Assembly: GCA_963669155.1 (NCBI GenBank)
Contig: OZ022588.1
Location: forward strand, 7,526,679 to 7,590,678
Direction of reading: 5' to 3'
DNA from: Arbacia lixula
Taxonomy: Eukaryota; Echinodermata; Echinoidea; Arbacioida; Arbaciidae
DNA length: 64,000 bases
Of this stretch, positions 11,870 to 21,303 are shown one piece after another (positions within the stretch are counted from its first letter, which is position 1; each line of letters begins with the position of its first letter). Below the pieces are notes generated by a model. It searched no databases, was not told where the DNA came from, and saw only the letters and a list, made by a program, of their open reading frames with translations. The translations under genes and the position numbers were made by a program.

Positions 11870-12944
11870 GAGTTACAAATGCTGAAGTAACGCTTGTCCT
11901 GACCATGTGTGGCTTGGATGCATTTTCGCACCATTTATGAACACAGATGTGTCTGATATTGAGAGGACCGTTTAATCTGGCGCAAGCCGGGTTATTGGAA
12001 CGAAAAGTCGCCGTACGTTTTGTGCATAAGTATTGCATTATTAGGTGTTCGGCGTCGTTGGGTGATCTGTACAGTCTACTAAATCAACACTGGGGGCGAA
12101 CTATTCTCGCACACTACTTTCGGGGAAGTTGCGTGCGCACGATGTTATCATCACGTGCTTATTCACATTCCTGCGCAACGCACAGTGACCATAATTACAT
12201 CTAGGATGTAAAATATGTCACCTTTTTATGGTGTTGCTAGAAATCATTATATCTCTTTTCATGAAGCCCGGGGAAATGAATATCAGCGTTGAGAATCTGC
12301 GTGCGCGTGAACTTGACCACGTGACTTTTCGCATTCCTGAGAATCGCAAGGCGGCCTTGAGTATTATAAGAAATATGTCTTCCCATTTTGTGTCGCTATA
12401 AATTCTCCTGTCTCTGACATGACCGGTGAAAACCAATATACTTATTGACACTTAACTGTTGTTCCTTGTTCTTAAAAATCCATCAAATGAAAGATAAATT
12501 ATCACTCGTGCGGAAAAACCGTACTGACGTGACCTTGGACATTGGTACGAAGTCAACGGTATAGCGATGGACTTTCCTGAGTTATGCACAAATCACTAGA
12601 AATTACTCAGCGAGTGACTGATTCGCCTGGTTTACAGGCGTTTGGTCATGGCTAATTCAAACTTAAAAATAAGAGCCGAGTACTCGGAAGACTACTCACC
12701 TTTTCACTCTCCTACTTTCTCCCTCCGTCCAGGAGAAGAAATTAAGAATAATTAGTCTACTGCAGCCACACCATTTTTTAAGTGATGTAGTTTGGATTGG
12801 AAATGTATGACAGCCTGAAAAACAGGCTATCGACTGGCGTGACTGGAGTACACAAACATCTCCTTTTAGCTCTTCATGTTTCAGCTCCTATCGGTTCTCA
12901 ATAAAACAAAATTAAGAAGACCGACGAAGAACGTGAGGTGGTAA
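11869..12944. other. Intergenic stretch
   Basis: Stretch downstream of the Ig gene. I see no exon or clear repeat boundary. Several CACGTG-like words occur, with no evidence of use. Confidence 0.5.
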
Positions 12945-13210
12945 ATGAGGGGAGGAAGAAGAACACGAAGGAGAAGAGGAAGTAGAAGTAGAAGGAGAAG
13001 AAGAAGAAGGAGAAGAAGAAGAAGAAGAAGAAGAAGAAGAAGAAGAAGAAGAAGAAGAAGAAGAAGAAGAAGAAGAAGAAGAAGAAGAAGGAGGAGGAGG
13101 AGGAGGAGAAAAAGAAGAAGAAAAAGAAGAAGAAAAAGAAGAAGTGAAAGGAAGAAGAAGCAGAAGCAGAAGGAGAAGAAGAAGAAAGAAAGAAAGAAAA
13201 GTAAAGGAAG
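12945..13210. repeat. (GAA)n-rich purine tract
   Basis: About 260 bp of GAA/GAG repeats, with an almost pure (GAA)n core near 13010-13090. Long frames of Arg or Phe/Ser here are artefacts of the repeat. Confidence 0.97.
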
Positions 13211-13481
13211 GAAATTAGAAAAAATAAACAGCCGTATTTAGTACTAGCAGTTACAATTAGAGGGTATAATTCGATTAGCATTACGTATTCCTGCCAGGTA
13301 CCAATTTACTTCACCTGGGTTGAGAGGGATAAAAGCACGCACCAGTTTTCTAAATCAAAAGCATGCTTAACTTGAACCCAGGATTTCTTGATCAGAGAAT
13401 CTTACACTCTTACGACTGGACTCCTTGTGGGTGTAATGAAGAGATTTCGAAAGGTTAAGTTAATTTCCCTTTCCTTTATGT

Positions 13482-13487
13482 GTACAG
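13482..13487. repeat. 6-bp target duplication, left (gtacag)
   Basis: gtacag directly precedes the left terminal repeat and is repeated at 18336-18341 directly after the right one. Confidence 0.8.
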
Positions 13488-13830
13488 TACGGAAGCTTAA
13501 AAGTGCCCCCAGAAGACGAGATAATTTAGGACGTGAAGACGAGAAGACGAGACGAGAAGACGAGAAAAAGAGTCAAGAAGACAAAAAGACAAGATCTTGG
13601 ATCTCGTCAAGTCGACTTCTGTAGGACGAGAAGACAAAAAGACAAGATCCTGAGAAGACGAGAAGACGAGAAAAAGAGTCAAGAAGACAAAAAGACAAGA
13701 TCTTGGATCTCATCAAGTCGACTTCTGTAAGACGAAAAGACAGAAAGACAAGATGCTGGATCTCGTCAAGTCGACTTCTGTAAGACAAGAAGACAAGAAG
13801 ACAAGATCTTGGATCTCGTCAAGTCGACTT
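13488..13830 (+). repeat. Left terminal inverted repeat of the 4.85-kb element
   Basis: Four passes of a degenerate block ending gatctcgtcaagtcgacttc-like sequence, preceded by a unique 60-bp end that matches the right terminus in inverse. Confidence 0.85.
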
Positions 13831-14459
13831 GATGAGGATGGGAAGGCAAGAAGGCGAATTCGAGGTCGTCGCTCTATACGACCGACTCTAGGCTATATAT
13901 AGGCAAGGGTGTTTGTCTATTGTGATCAGGCTTGACGCAACGTTTCATATTCACACTCATAACATCGTTAAAACTTGTATAAAATCTACCAGTTGGTGTG
14001 ATGGCTGAAAATGCAGTTGAGAAGGAGGGCGACTCTCCTTCGTCGACAGAGTTTAATGACGACGACAACGACAAAACTGAACCTGAACCCATCAAGCTTC
14101 TATGTTTATAGTCCTGGAGCCCAGAAGATTTATTCATATGAAAAGGGCCGGAACAACTGACCCCATAGGTCGAAAGGATATACCCTGGACATCACAAAAA
14201 TGTTTTGCTGGCAAGGTGTACCCGATGCTTTTCCCCCCAAATCACCACAAATGTGACGTCACTACCGGAAAGCCTTTTTTTTTTTAAATAGTCAGAATAT
14301 AATACATGGTACCGTCATAACAAAGTGTGAACACACATTTTTTATGCCCAATTATCAAACTTGATTGGTATATTTTGGTTGCCTAATAAATGTACAACAT
14401 CATCATTGACTTGTTTTGGCAATGGCAGGTCTGTGGGCGACGTCGACGACGACGACATG

Positions 14460-16100
14460 TCGCGACGACGTCAGCAAAATGCAACACTTTTGTTCGTTTT
14501 TTGTGCTCTTTTTCGGTTAAAACTTTTTCAATTCTTGTAGTTCACAAACCATTCCAAATATTTATTTTAAACTTAGTTTGCTGTGTTTGGCATCTCTCAT
14601 GCTTTTCAAAACATATAAGAATGTGACGCTAATGGCCATCTCCTGACTAATAATAAAGCGTAGTGTTTTGGAAGAATGCACGTAAAGTCGTACAAAATAC
14701 TGCCTACGTCCTGTACACGCGTATATTCTGGATATGTGCTACTGTTTGGTTGCCCGGTTTGGTTGAAACATTTTAAATCCTTGTAATCCAAGAACCGTAC
14801 CACACATTTCCTTTTAATTTAGCCTTCTATTTTTGGTATTTCTTCCACTTTTTAAAACATATATGGACGTTACACATTGTCACACCTATGGTTATCTCCT
14901 GACCAATAATGTAACGGAGCATTTTGGAACAACTGCGTAAAATCGGACAAAATTCTGCGTATTCACTGCATACGTGTATACTCTGTATGCGTGTTACTTG
15001 TGGATTGGAACTTGTTAGATCCTCGTACTCCAAGAACCATACAACATATTACTTTCCGACATGTTCTGGTGATTTTGGCATTTCTTCTACCTTTCAAAAC
15101 ATATATTGATGTTATATATTATCACGCTTATAGTCATCTACTGACCAATAACATAATGTCACATTTTGGAAGAACGAGCGTAAAATCCGACAAAATACTG
15201 CATGCGTTCTATAAATGCGGATATTTTGCTACGTGTTACTCTTCGGTTGAAACTTTTTAAAAGCATTGTAATCCAAGAACCGTCCAACACATTTCCTTTT
15301 CATTTAGCCTTATGTTTTTTGGCATTTCTTCCGCTTTCCAAAACATGTATGGGTGTTGCACATTGTCACATCTATGGTCATCACCGGACCAATATTGTAA
15401 CGGAGCATTTTGGAAGAATTGAGTGAAATCGGACAAAATTATGCGTATTAACTGCATGCGTGTATTATTAGGTACTTCTGTTACTTGATGGTTGAAACTT
15501 TTTAGATCCTCGTACTTCAAGAACCATATAAAATATTACATTTCGACATGCTCTGTTGTTTCAGGCATCTTTTAGCCATTCAAAACATGGATGTTACATA
15601 TTGTCACGCTTATAGTCATCTCCTGACTAATAGCATAAAGTATCGTTTCGGGAAAATGAGCGTAAAATCTGACAAAATATTGCGTATAACCTTTTGTGTT
15701 CGGTATACGTGTTCTGGATGCCTGATACTTTTTGTTTGAAACTTTTTATATCCCTTTTGCTGAAAATCAGTTAGAACTTAGTTCTTTCAGACTTCCTCTA
15801 ATGTTTTGGCATCTGTTCCGCCTTTCAGTAAATGTATGGATTTCACATATTGTTACACTTATGGTCATCTAACATCTCTGATGTCTAATAATATACAGAA
15901 ACATTATGCAAGAATGCGCGTCAAATCGGACAAAATAGTGTGTCGATGCTACATACATGACACACGTGTATGATTCATGCCCGTTTTTCTTTTTGCACGA
16001 AACCATTAAACCTATTGTTGTTAAAAAAAAATCATCCAACATATTTCTTCGAAACTTGTACTAATATTTTTGCTTATTGTCTGCTTTTTAGATATGCCTA
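14460..16100. repeat. Tandem array of about 245-bp units with dimeric higher-order structure
   Basis: The word catctcctgacyaataa recurs at 14637, 14893, 15135, 15379, 15617 and, diverged, 15866, giving spacings of 238-256 bp. Alternate units are more alike: catttcctttt-atttagcctt occurs at 14805 and 15290 (485 bp apart) and ttac-ttccgacatg-type units near 15049 and 15536 (487 bp apart). So a two-unit block of about 486 bp was amplified. Each unit also carries aaatcggacaaaat and ttggcatttctt. No coding frame runs through it. Confidence 0.85.
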
Positions 16101-17550
16101 TTGTAATATTTAGTAAGGATATCATTGTAAATAAGGTATTAACATTAAAATACACACTATGTTGATCTTGCTTTCCTTGTACATGGGCAATATCAACATC
16201 AATTTTTTTTCTGGCAATGGAAGCACCCTGGGCAACGTCAAAAGTGACGGCTTGCCGCGGTGCCGTCTGTGAAAGCGTGTTTTTTTTTTTTTACATTTGG
16301 AAGTATTGCTGGTTTTGATGAGAATTAAGTGAAAATGTTGCGTTCGACAGATTGCTTTCCAAGTTTCTTTGAACTTTTGGATTTTTATTCATTTTTTTTT
16401 CGGGGTGGGGGGGGGGGGGGGTGGGGTGGGGGGTGGGGGATGAAACCCACTATAAATTACGAAATGTCAAGGTTGCTTACAATTCAAGAACGATGGCCGA
16501 CTAACCCCGAAGTATGTTGGATTCTACTTTGTCGATGAGGTGCACTGTGTACATTAATGTGTTGATACATGGCAGATTGTGAACATAGCCATGTCCTTCC
16601 CCCCCAAAGTACCAAAGTTTATGACCAGACCCAGTCACGGCAGAATGGTTCTACCATGATAACGGCGTGATGATAGTAACCCCAACTTTAAACTCAGTTG
16701 CCTGCATGGTATGGGCGCAATAGCTCATGCGTTTTCCGGCGACATCGACGACGAAGGCATGCAGCGGCCATGTCTGTTTTGGTGGTGAAATTTTGCATGT
16801 ACATCTATCATAATCCGTTTAGCATGCTCCATTCACACTATAATTAAGTATGGTCCACATGTGGGTGCCCTGCTAATGCTGATTGTGGTAAGGATTACGG
16901 GGCCACATTACGGGACCATGACTACATTCCAAATTATTGTTAGATATCATGACTGCTTTAAATTGTTTTGAAATTATGGAATAGTTAAGATCAAACCCGT
17001 TATGATACAAAACGGTTCAGTCATGATTCGTTTATTATTTTTTGACTAGCATATATTAAGGTGTGGGGTGAGCCTTCTTCAATGCATGATTTTGAGTTTG
17101 TGATCAAGGGGGTTATAGGATTGATATCAAATCGACGACCCGAAATCCATGAATATGCATTATAACATAATTACATAAGTAAACAAATATTCCAACTCTT
17201 ACCCGTACGTGAACGAAATGCTTGATCGATGATGAATAATGATGTATCTGTGTTTTACGATTATAAGCATAAGCTGGAGCCGGAAGGATAGTTTAGCCAC
17301 CACACACATTGTCACACTTAAATAGATTTACAGCATTTTTGAAGAATGTAAAAGTGACTTTTCGAAAGATTTCCGGAAACTTGCCAAACACTCTTGGTTT
17401 GCGTCAGTTTGGCAATTATGCTCGTGGAAGCAAATATCTACTGGAGGCTCACATCTAACATGTCTAATGTGTTTGTGAAAGTAATCTGTCAAACAAATAC
17501 TTGCCAAATTTCACTACAAGCTTAAAAGGGTATTTCAAATATAATTAAAT
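16101..17550. other. Interior of the 4.85-kb element, non-coding
   Basis: No transposase-like frame. It contains T runs, a G-rich tract near 16401-16440, and ggcaatgg..gggcaacgtc at 16215 that echoes ggcaatgg..gggcgacgtc near 14418, so related sequence brackets the tandem array. Confidence 0.5.
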
Positions 17551-17790
17551 TTCGCAGGCGTCGCTATTTCATGTCTCCGTCGCCAGTGGCGTAGACAGGT
17601 TCGTTCACCTGGGGGGGATGATTGGGCTGCCAACCCTCGAGAGGGCGCGAAAGCGCCCGAGCGAGGGAGCGGAGCGACCGAGCCGGGGGGAGGGTGTGGG
17701 AGGGGGGTGTCCCCCCTCCCACGGTAGGGAGCTTTTGCAATTTTGAAGTTGAAATCGTGCAATCTGATGCATACTTAATGAGGTAAAATA
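17550..17790. repeat. GC-rich dispersed-type repeat
   Basis: A compact GC-rich block (gtggcgtagacaggttcg, gagggcgcgaaagcgcccga, gagcgagggagcggagcg, cccctcccacggtaggga) unlike its AT-rich surroundings, containing strong local hairpins. Its composition suggests a repeat inserted in the larger element. I cannot name the family. Confidence 0.5.
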
Positions 17791-17879
17791 ACGCACACAA
17801 GCGTGCACGCACACACACACACACACACACATACACACACATATTCGCCTTCTTGCCTTCCCCTCTTGCCTTCCCCTCC

Positions 17880-18335
17880 TCATCAAGTCGACTTGACGAG
17901 ATCCAGGATCTTGTCATCTTGTTTTCTCGCCCTACAGAAGTCGACTTGCCGAGATCCTTGGATCTTGTCTTTTTGTCTTCTTGTCTTACAGAAGTCGACT
18001 TGACGAGATCTAAGATCTTGTCTTCTTGTCTTCTTGTCTTACAGAAGTCGACTTGACGAGATCCAAGATCTCGTCTTCTTGTCTTCTCATCCTACATAAG
18101 TAGACTTGACGAGATCCAAGATCTTGTCTTTTTGTCTTCTTGACTCTTTTTCTCGTCTTCTCGTCTTCTCAGGGTCTTGTCTTTTTGTCTTCTCGTCCTA
18201 CAGAAGTCGACTTGACGAGATCCAAGATCTTGTCTTTTTGTCTTCTTGACTCTTTTTTCTCGTCCTCTCGTCTCGTCTTCTCGTCTTCACGTCCTAAATT
18301 ATCTCGTCTTCTGGGGGCACTTCTAAGCTTCCGTA
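17880..18335 (-). repeat. Right terminal inverted repeat of the 4.85-kb element
   Basis: Inverted counterpart of 13488-13830, with five to six passes of the aagtcgacttgacgagatcc block and the closing end ggcacttctaagcttccgta. Confidence 0.85.
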
Positions 18336-18341
18336 GTACAG
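18336..18341. repeat. 6-bp target duplication, right (gtacag)
   Basis: Matches 13482-13487. Confidence 0.8.
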
Positions 18342-19566
18342 GGTTGGTAGTTTAAAGTACGCGATTGAAATCATGTTTGTGTTTATGAACTCGTCCACTG
18401 TAAATCACGTCTTTACCTACAACTCATACGTTTACATTGCGGAGATGCGATAGATCAAAACTTACGACTCAGTACCCATAAATTATTTCCACCGAAAAGA
18501 GAAGAAGATAGATTAGACTTTCAAAATATACCGATGGGTGTAACTTCTAATAGGACGAGATAGTGGAACGCATTTTTTCATACTGTAATTCCTTTATGAT
18601 AAAGACATACATCCTGGAATTACTTGTCATAAAAAAAAATGCGTAAATATGATTTATATTAACTTATCAATTGAACATTCCTTCAAGACGGCTCTGGGCT
18701 CTGAACCTGCGAAATGATTGATTTTGAGTCCAGCAATTACTGCCACCTTGGTACGCGTTGTTTTCAATATTTCATTTTTGAACGTTATTTATTATGTTTT
18801 TTTGAAAGACTGAGGCCCGAATAGTCAAGATTGAGAACATCATTGTGCTGTAATCAAAACTTGTTTTTAGCAAGATCCTCGTATTTCATCGGGCATTCCA
18901 ATCTGTCTATAGAGTACGAAAGAAAAGCTTTTTGTAATCATGTTTTTAGTAGCACAAATATAAGATCCTAAATAGACCGGCATGCTGATTCGAATAAAAC
19001 GCAAACGAAATAAGAAAGCATGATCGGTGATGGTGGGAGAAATGATTTTGAATAGACAAGCAGACAGGTTTTACTTTTACAACGCGTAATTATTATCCCT
19101 GAACTCCAGTTGGCCCATATGGAGCATGTCAAGTGAACTACAAATACTTTCAACCCTCTGAGCTTCCGCGGATGGTCTTTGGGCTTACTTATTTGTCATT
19201 ATCTTTGTACATTTTTTTTTAAATGTTAGTATTCGTTCCAAAAACACTTTTCAAAATCAAGCCGGGAAATTAAAGCAATATCATGTATATTCACATGTAG
19301 CAGTTGTTAGAAAGGAATAGTGTTCGTATGATTATTTGTGAGTCTGTATTGTTCTGTAGGAAATAAACTTGCTACAGTGTATTTTGTACGCAAATTATCA
19401 ACCTATGTTTCTCCCTATGTGTGTGTGTGCGTGCGTGCGTGTGTGTGAGGGGGGGGGGTGGTAAAGCAATTCTGAAGTTATGTTCAAATGAAATACATAT
19501 TTACGGATTATCTAAATGTTGATTGTTTCTCACGTGAAAACAAAATATGAAACATTATTGTTTATA
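18342..19566. other. Intergenic stretch
   Basis: AT-rich, with a short GT/GCGTGC simple repeat and a G run near 19421-19460. No exon was recognised. Confidence 0.5.
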
Positions 19567-19630
19567 ATGCTAAATATGTTACTCATTGCGGATAAATCGC
19601 TAGTGATAATCGTCTGTCTCGCAAATTATT
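19567..19630 (+). repeat. Fragment of the foldback family centred on 45121-45420
   Basis: gctaaatatgttactcattg followed by cgctagtgataatcgtctgt repeats the first 60 bp of the element near 45121 with a few changes. Confidence 0.6.
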
Positions 19631-19764
19631 TTTCATGTTTGTTACTGGCAAGAAGTATACTAATCGAGGGAAAGAGAGAAAGAGGTGTATACTGATTGAG
19701 AGAATAATGTAGAAAACACATGCTCAGAAAGAGAGATTTAAAGGAAAGTTGACAGCTAGAAAAA

Positions 19765-19847
19765 GTGAGCGAGAGAGAGGGAGGGAGAGAGAGAGGGAGA
19801 GAGAGAGAGAGAGAGAGAGACATAGATAGAGGGAGAGAGAGAGAGAC

Positions 19848-19880
<33 letters not shown>

Positions 19881-19945
19881 AAAACAGAGAGACAGAGGGA
19901 GAGAGAGAGAGAGGGAGGGAAAGAGAGAGAGAGAGAGGGGGTGGG
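19765..19945. repeat. GA-rich microsatellite
   Basis: About 180 bp of GA, GAC and GGGA simple repeats. Confidence 0.95.
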
Positions 19946-20052
19946 AAGAGATAGATAGACAAATTTATCTAGTGATATGTGATACATAACTATCTTGGCA
20001 AATACAGCGAACTTTTATTTTTAGCAAGTCCTAAAGTGCTCACAAAGATGGA
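19935..20052 (+). repeat. Dispersed repeat, copy 1
   Basis: gggtgggaagagatagatag through gtgatatgtgatacataact, tttatttttagcaagtc and ttcacaaagatgga-like sequence. It is repeated at 22150-22277 in the same orientation with about 90 percent identity by eye. Confidence 0.8.
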
Positions 20053-21023
20053 CTATATTTAGACTTAAGTCCACAATACTATCTTTTTCAATATCGTAAT
20101 CGATATGATTTCGAATGGAACAGGTTATTTTTAAACCAATATATCTTCGAGTGAAAACATTGCCATGACTGCCATTACAATATACGTTATTTTTAAATCA
20201 AACGCATACCTTCGACGTGTTTGTTGCACGTGATATACTGACATTACGTGAAAAGGTGACTGGGTGAAGACATACTCAAGCCTAAATATTTACTCTGTTT
20301 GTTCAACAATCTCTTGAAGACGGAGATAGCTATGCCAAAAATCTGTCCCGGATCCCCGCCTGTCAGCGTGACGAGGGTGACGCCCAAGGGAGCGACAGGT
20401 CCCCCCTCCCCCTCCCTTCGACCCCCCCCCCCCCCCATACACCCACCCGCCTTTGTTCGCAACGAGACTATCGAATGAGAATGAAGGTAACTAGTGTGAC
20501 ATAAGACCAGTGCCAAAACGAATGTACAATGCGGACTGTTTTTTCATTAAAAAAACCCCACATGATTTCATCCGAAACTCTGACGGTGCGTTTATACGAA
20601 AATGAAGTACGGGGGGGGGGGGGGGGGGGGGATCATTCTTAAGAAGTAAGTGGTAAGAGAAAGGGTTTAAGCGCCCGTGATTTCAGACAATTAAAGACAA
20701 ATTTTCTTCAGATTAAGCTTCTGTTTTTTACCGTTTATATGAATGAGCTCCTATAAATTGTCGAACATATATTGATTGGTATCTATCGTATGAGACAAGT
20801 CTAAATTTGGAAAGATGTCATTCTGTTACATTTCTTTCTTCAGGATTTGCTGGATTAAGGTACATATCACATAAGAAAGATGTATTCTATGTTTAATTTC
20901 CCCGAACATGATGCACGGTATTTCGGAAAGTTAGTTGATGGTTTGCTTTCCATTTAACCCGTCTTCAGGTACCCCCCCCCCCCCCCCGATATGGAATTAG
21001 ATTACCCCGCATGCGCGAGGCCC

Positions 21024-21030
21024 TATAAAA
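21024..21030 (+). promoter_or_regulatory. TATA box of the secreted-protein gene
   Basis: cccTATAAAAgagcg stands in a GC-richer context, 280 bp before the start codon at 21304. Transcription would start near 21055, leaving a 5' leader of about 250 nt. The promoter role is inferred from the match and position. Confidence 0.55.
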
Positions 21031-21303
21031 GAGCGCGACAAAAATCCAATCAACATGATCAACAAGATCCATTTGGTATAAATGACCATGCACGTGCTGA
21101 CGTTGTTGTTACTCGTCGAATAAACTGATAACAGGGGGTCAACAGCACGAGTCGTGTCTTCTCGAAATCCTCTTGAACCAACCTCCTCGGAGATGATTAG
21201 ATCCAAAGTTTCGAACCTGATCTCTCAAATCTAACTACAACTCTGGATGAGCATTACATCTGATTAATTATTCTACGCGAGAGACTAAGATCAAGACCGC
21301 GGC

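Larger units (their letters stand above)
13488..18335. mobile_element. 4.85-kb terminal-inverted-repeat element with GAAGACGA-rich termini
   Basis: The left end TACGGAAGCTTAAAAGTGCC is mirrored at the right end (ggcacttctaagcttccgta). Both termini, about 340 bp left and 450 bp right, consist of degenerate repeats of gaagacga, acaaaaagacaagatc and gatctcgtcaagtcgacttc in opposite orientation. gtacag flanks both sides. A 6-bp duplication is known for Polinton and IS3EU among others, but I see no integrase, polymerase or transposase, so this is a non-autonomous element of unknown superfamily. The interior holds a tandem array (14460-16100) and a GC-rich repeat (17550-17790). Confidence 0.85.

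Noticed and set aside
12898-13281. Poly-Arg and poly-Phe/Ser open frames
   Set aside because: Artefact of the (GAA)n repeat.
13488-18335. Polinton/Maverick with full gene set
   Set aside because: The 6-bp target duplication fits, but no polymerase, integrase, capsid-like or protease frame is present and the terminal bases differ.
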